Virus record (IMG/VR): IMGVR_UViG_3300032294_000946
Coordinates: 1 to 49,670 of that record
DNA: 49,670 nt
Source: a virus
Direction: 5' to 3' (one strand)
How positions within the stretch are numbered: position 1 is the first letter of the stretch; every line of letters starts with the position of its first letter. The translations under genes and the position numbers were made by a program. The notes beneath the pieces are model-generated. The model was not told the DNA's origin. It did not search any database and worked only from the letters and a program-made list of their open reading frames with translations. Of the stretch, positions 49,290 through 49,670 are shown one piece after another.

Positions 49290-49670
49290 TTGACTGATAT
49301 TATTGGCATTGAAAAACATAATGAAGTTTATTTAAAAGTAAAAGCTGAGCCTGGCATCGTTATGGAGATGAGTGAAGCATTCACCTTCGAAGTTCCTGGT
49401 GCTAGGTTCATGCCAGCAGTCCGTAATAAAGTATGGGATGGCAAGATACGTTTGCTAAACCCCATGACAGGTTTGTTATATTATGGTCTTCTTTCTTATG
49501 TTGAAGACTTTTGTCAGAAAAGAGACTATCAGATCGAGTATCTCTCTGATTTTTCTACAGAAGAGTTTTCCCTTAAAGAGGCTAAAGAGTTTATAGAAAA
49601 ACTTAAACCTACGATGCAACCAAGAGACTATCAGTTGGATGCATTCGTTCATGCTGTGCGTGAGAGAAGA
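49290..49670 (+). CDS. uvsW: UvsW helicase, N-terminal part (truncated by window)
   Basis: Starts at TTG 49290 (no in-frame ATG fits; the ATG at 49279 runs into a stop) and is open to the window end, giving 127 residues. The N-terminal domain aligns with T4 UvsW: EMSEAFTFEVPGARFMPAVR, NKVWDGKIRLLNPMTGLLYY, GLLSYVEDFCQKRDYQIEY, then PTMQPRDYQLDAFVHAVRER, the Q-motif region before Walker A. UvsW is a superfamily 2 helicase that unwinds R-loops and branched DNA, and drives replication from origin to recombination mode. GAG is six bases upstream. The catalytic motifs lie outside the window. Confidence 0.9.
   Translation, partial: MTDIIGIEKHNEVYLKVKAEPGIVMEMSEAFTFEVPGARFMPAVRNKVWDGKIRLLNPMTGLLYYGLLSYVEDFCQKRDYQIEYLSDFSTEEFSLKEAKEFIEKLKPTMQPRDYQLDAFVHAVRERR

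Noticed and set aside
1-49670. tRNA genes, CRISPR arrays, insertion sequences, homing endonucleases or inteins
   Set aside because: None seen. Genes are contiguous and full-length for their families, and gaps are all under about 130 bp.

Overview
This 49.7 kb window is the structural (morphogenesis) module of a T4-type myovirus. The block 13-14-15-16-17-18-19-20-67-(head protein)-(small ORF)-21-22-23 is in T4 order and is followed by uvsY and the start of uvsW. Gene 32 lies at the other end. Several traits match the marine 'exo-T-even'/cyanophage-like branch better than coliphage T4: a cysteine-free gp32, a very large DUF4815-like baseplate/fibre protein, a split gp5, arrays of small fibre genes sharing an ANG-G-G-VL collar motif, and gp23 beginning MYLAEEIQNKW. 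The sequence is AT-rich. The host cannot be named from it. No rRNA, tRNA, CRISPR, insertion sequence or homing endonuclease was seen.

Layout. (1) 1-1036: leader with a candidate sigma70-type promoter and a possible pseudoknot, then gene 32, closed by a strong hairpin terminator shared with the converging operon. (2) 5839-1066, minus strand: gp4 head completion, a probable gp2-like DNA end protector, a tail-tube-fold protein, a gp26-like protein, a 57-codon ORF that appears to be reached by -1 frameshifting, and a 722-residue protein with two peptidoglycan hydrolase domains. (3) 5897-14032, plus strand: hub and wedge genes 48, 53, 27, gp5 OB domain, an unknown 469-aa protein, gp5-type needle, PAAR tip, 25 and 6. 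(4) 14032-33384: gp7-like wedge, S74-chaperone fibre, glycine-rich adhesin with partner, gp8, the 1925-aa protein, and a run of small fibre proteins ending in a second glycine-rich adhesin with partner. (5) 33386-47989: neck, terminase, sheath, tube, portal, prohead core, protease, scaffold and major capsid protein. (6) 48074-49670: another tube-fold protein, then uvsY, a small membrane ORF and partial uvsW.

How it works together: head genes build and cleave a prohead (21 on 22, 67 and 23), gp16/gp17 package DNA through gp20, and gp4 plus the gp2-like protein and gp13/gp14 finish the head. The hub, wedge, tube and sheath genes make the contractile tail, and the fibre genes give adsorption. 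T4-type late promoter boxes (TATAAATA) stand before the fibre gene at 29473 and genes 18, 22, 23 and the post-23 gene. uvsY has a near-consensus TTGACT-17-TATACT promoter and gene 32 a weaker one sharing the same 13-nt -35 block.

Most notable: the gp26/short-ORF junction has the parts of a programmed -1 frameshift site (in-frame T TTT TTT, 12-nt spacer, perfect 11-bp hairpin), directly followed by the hydrolase-bearing protein. That is the chaperone-chaperone-tape-measure order of long-tailed phages. It coincides with a gp5 that has lost its lysozyme domain and is split into separate genes.
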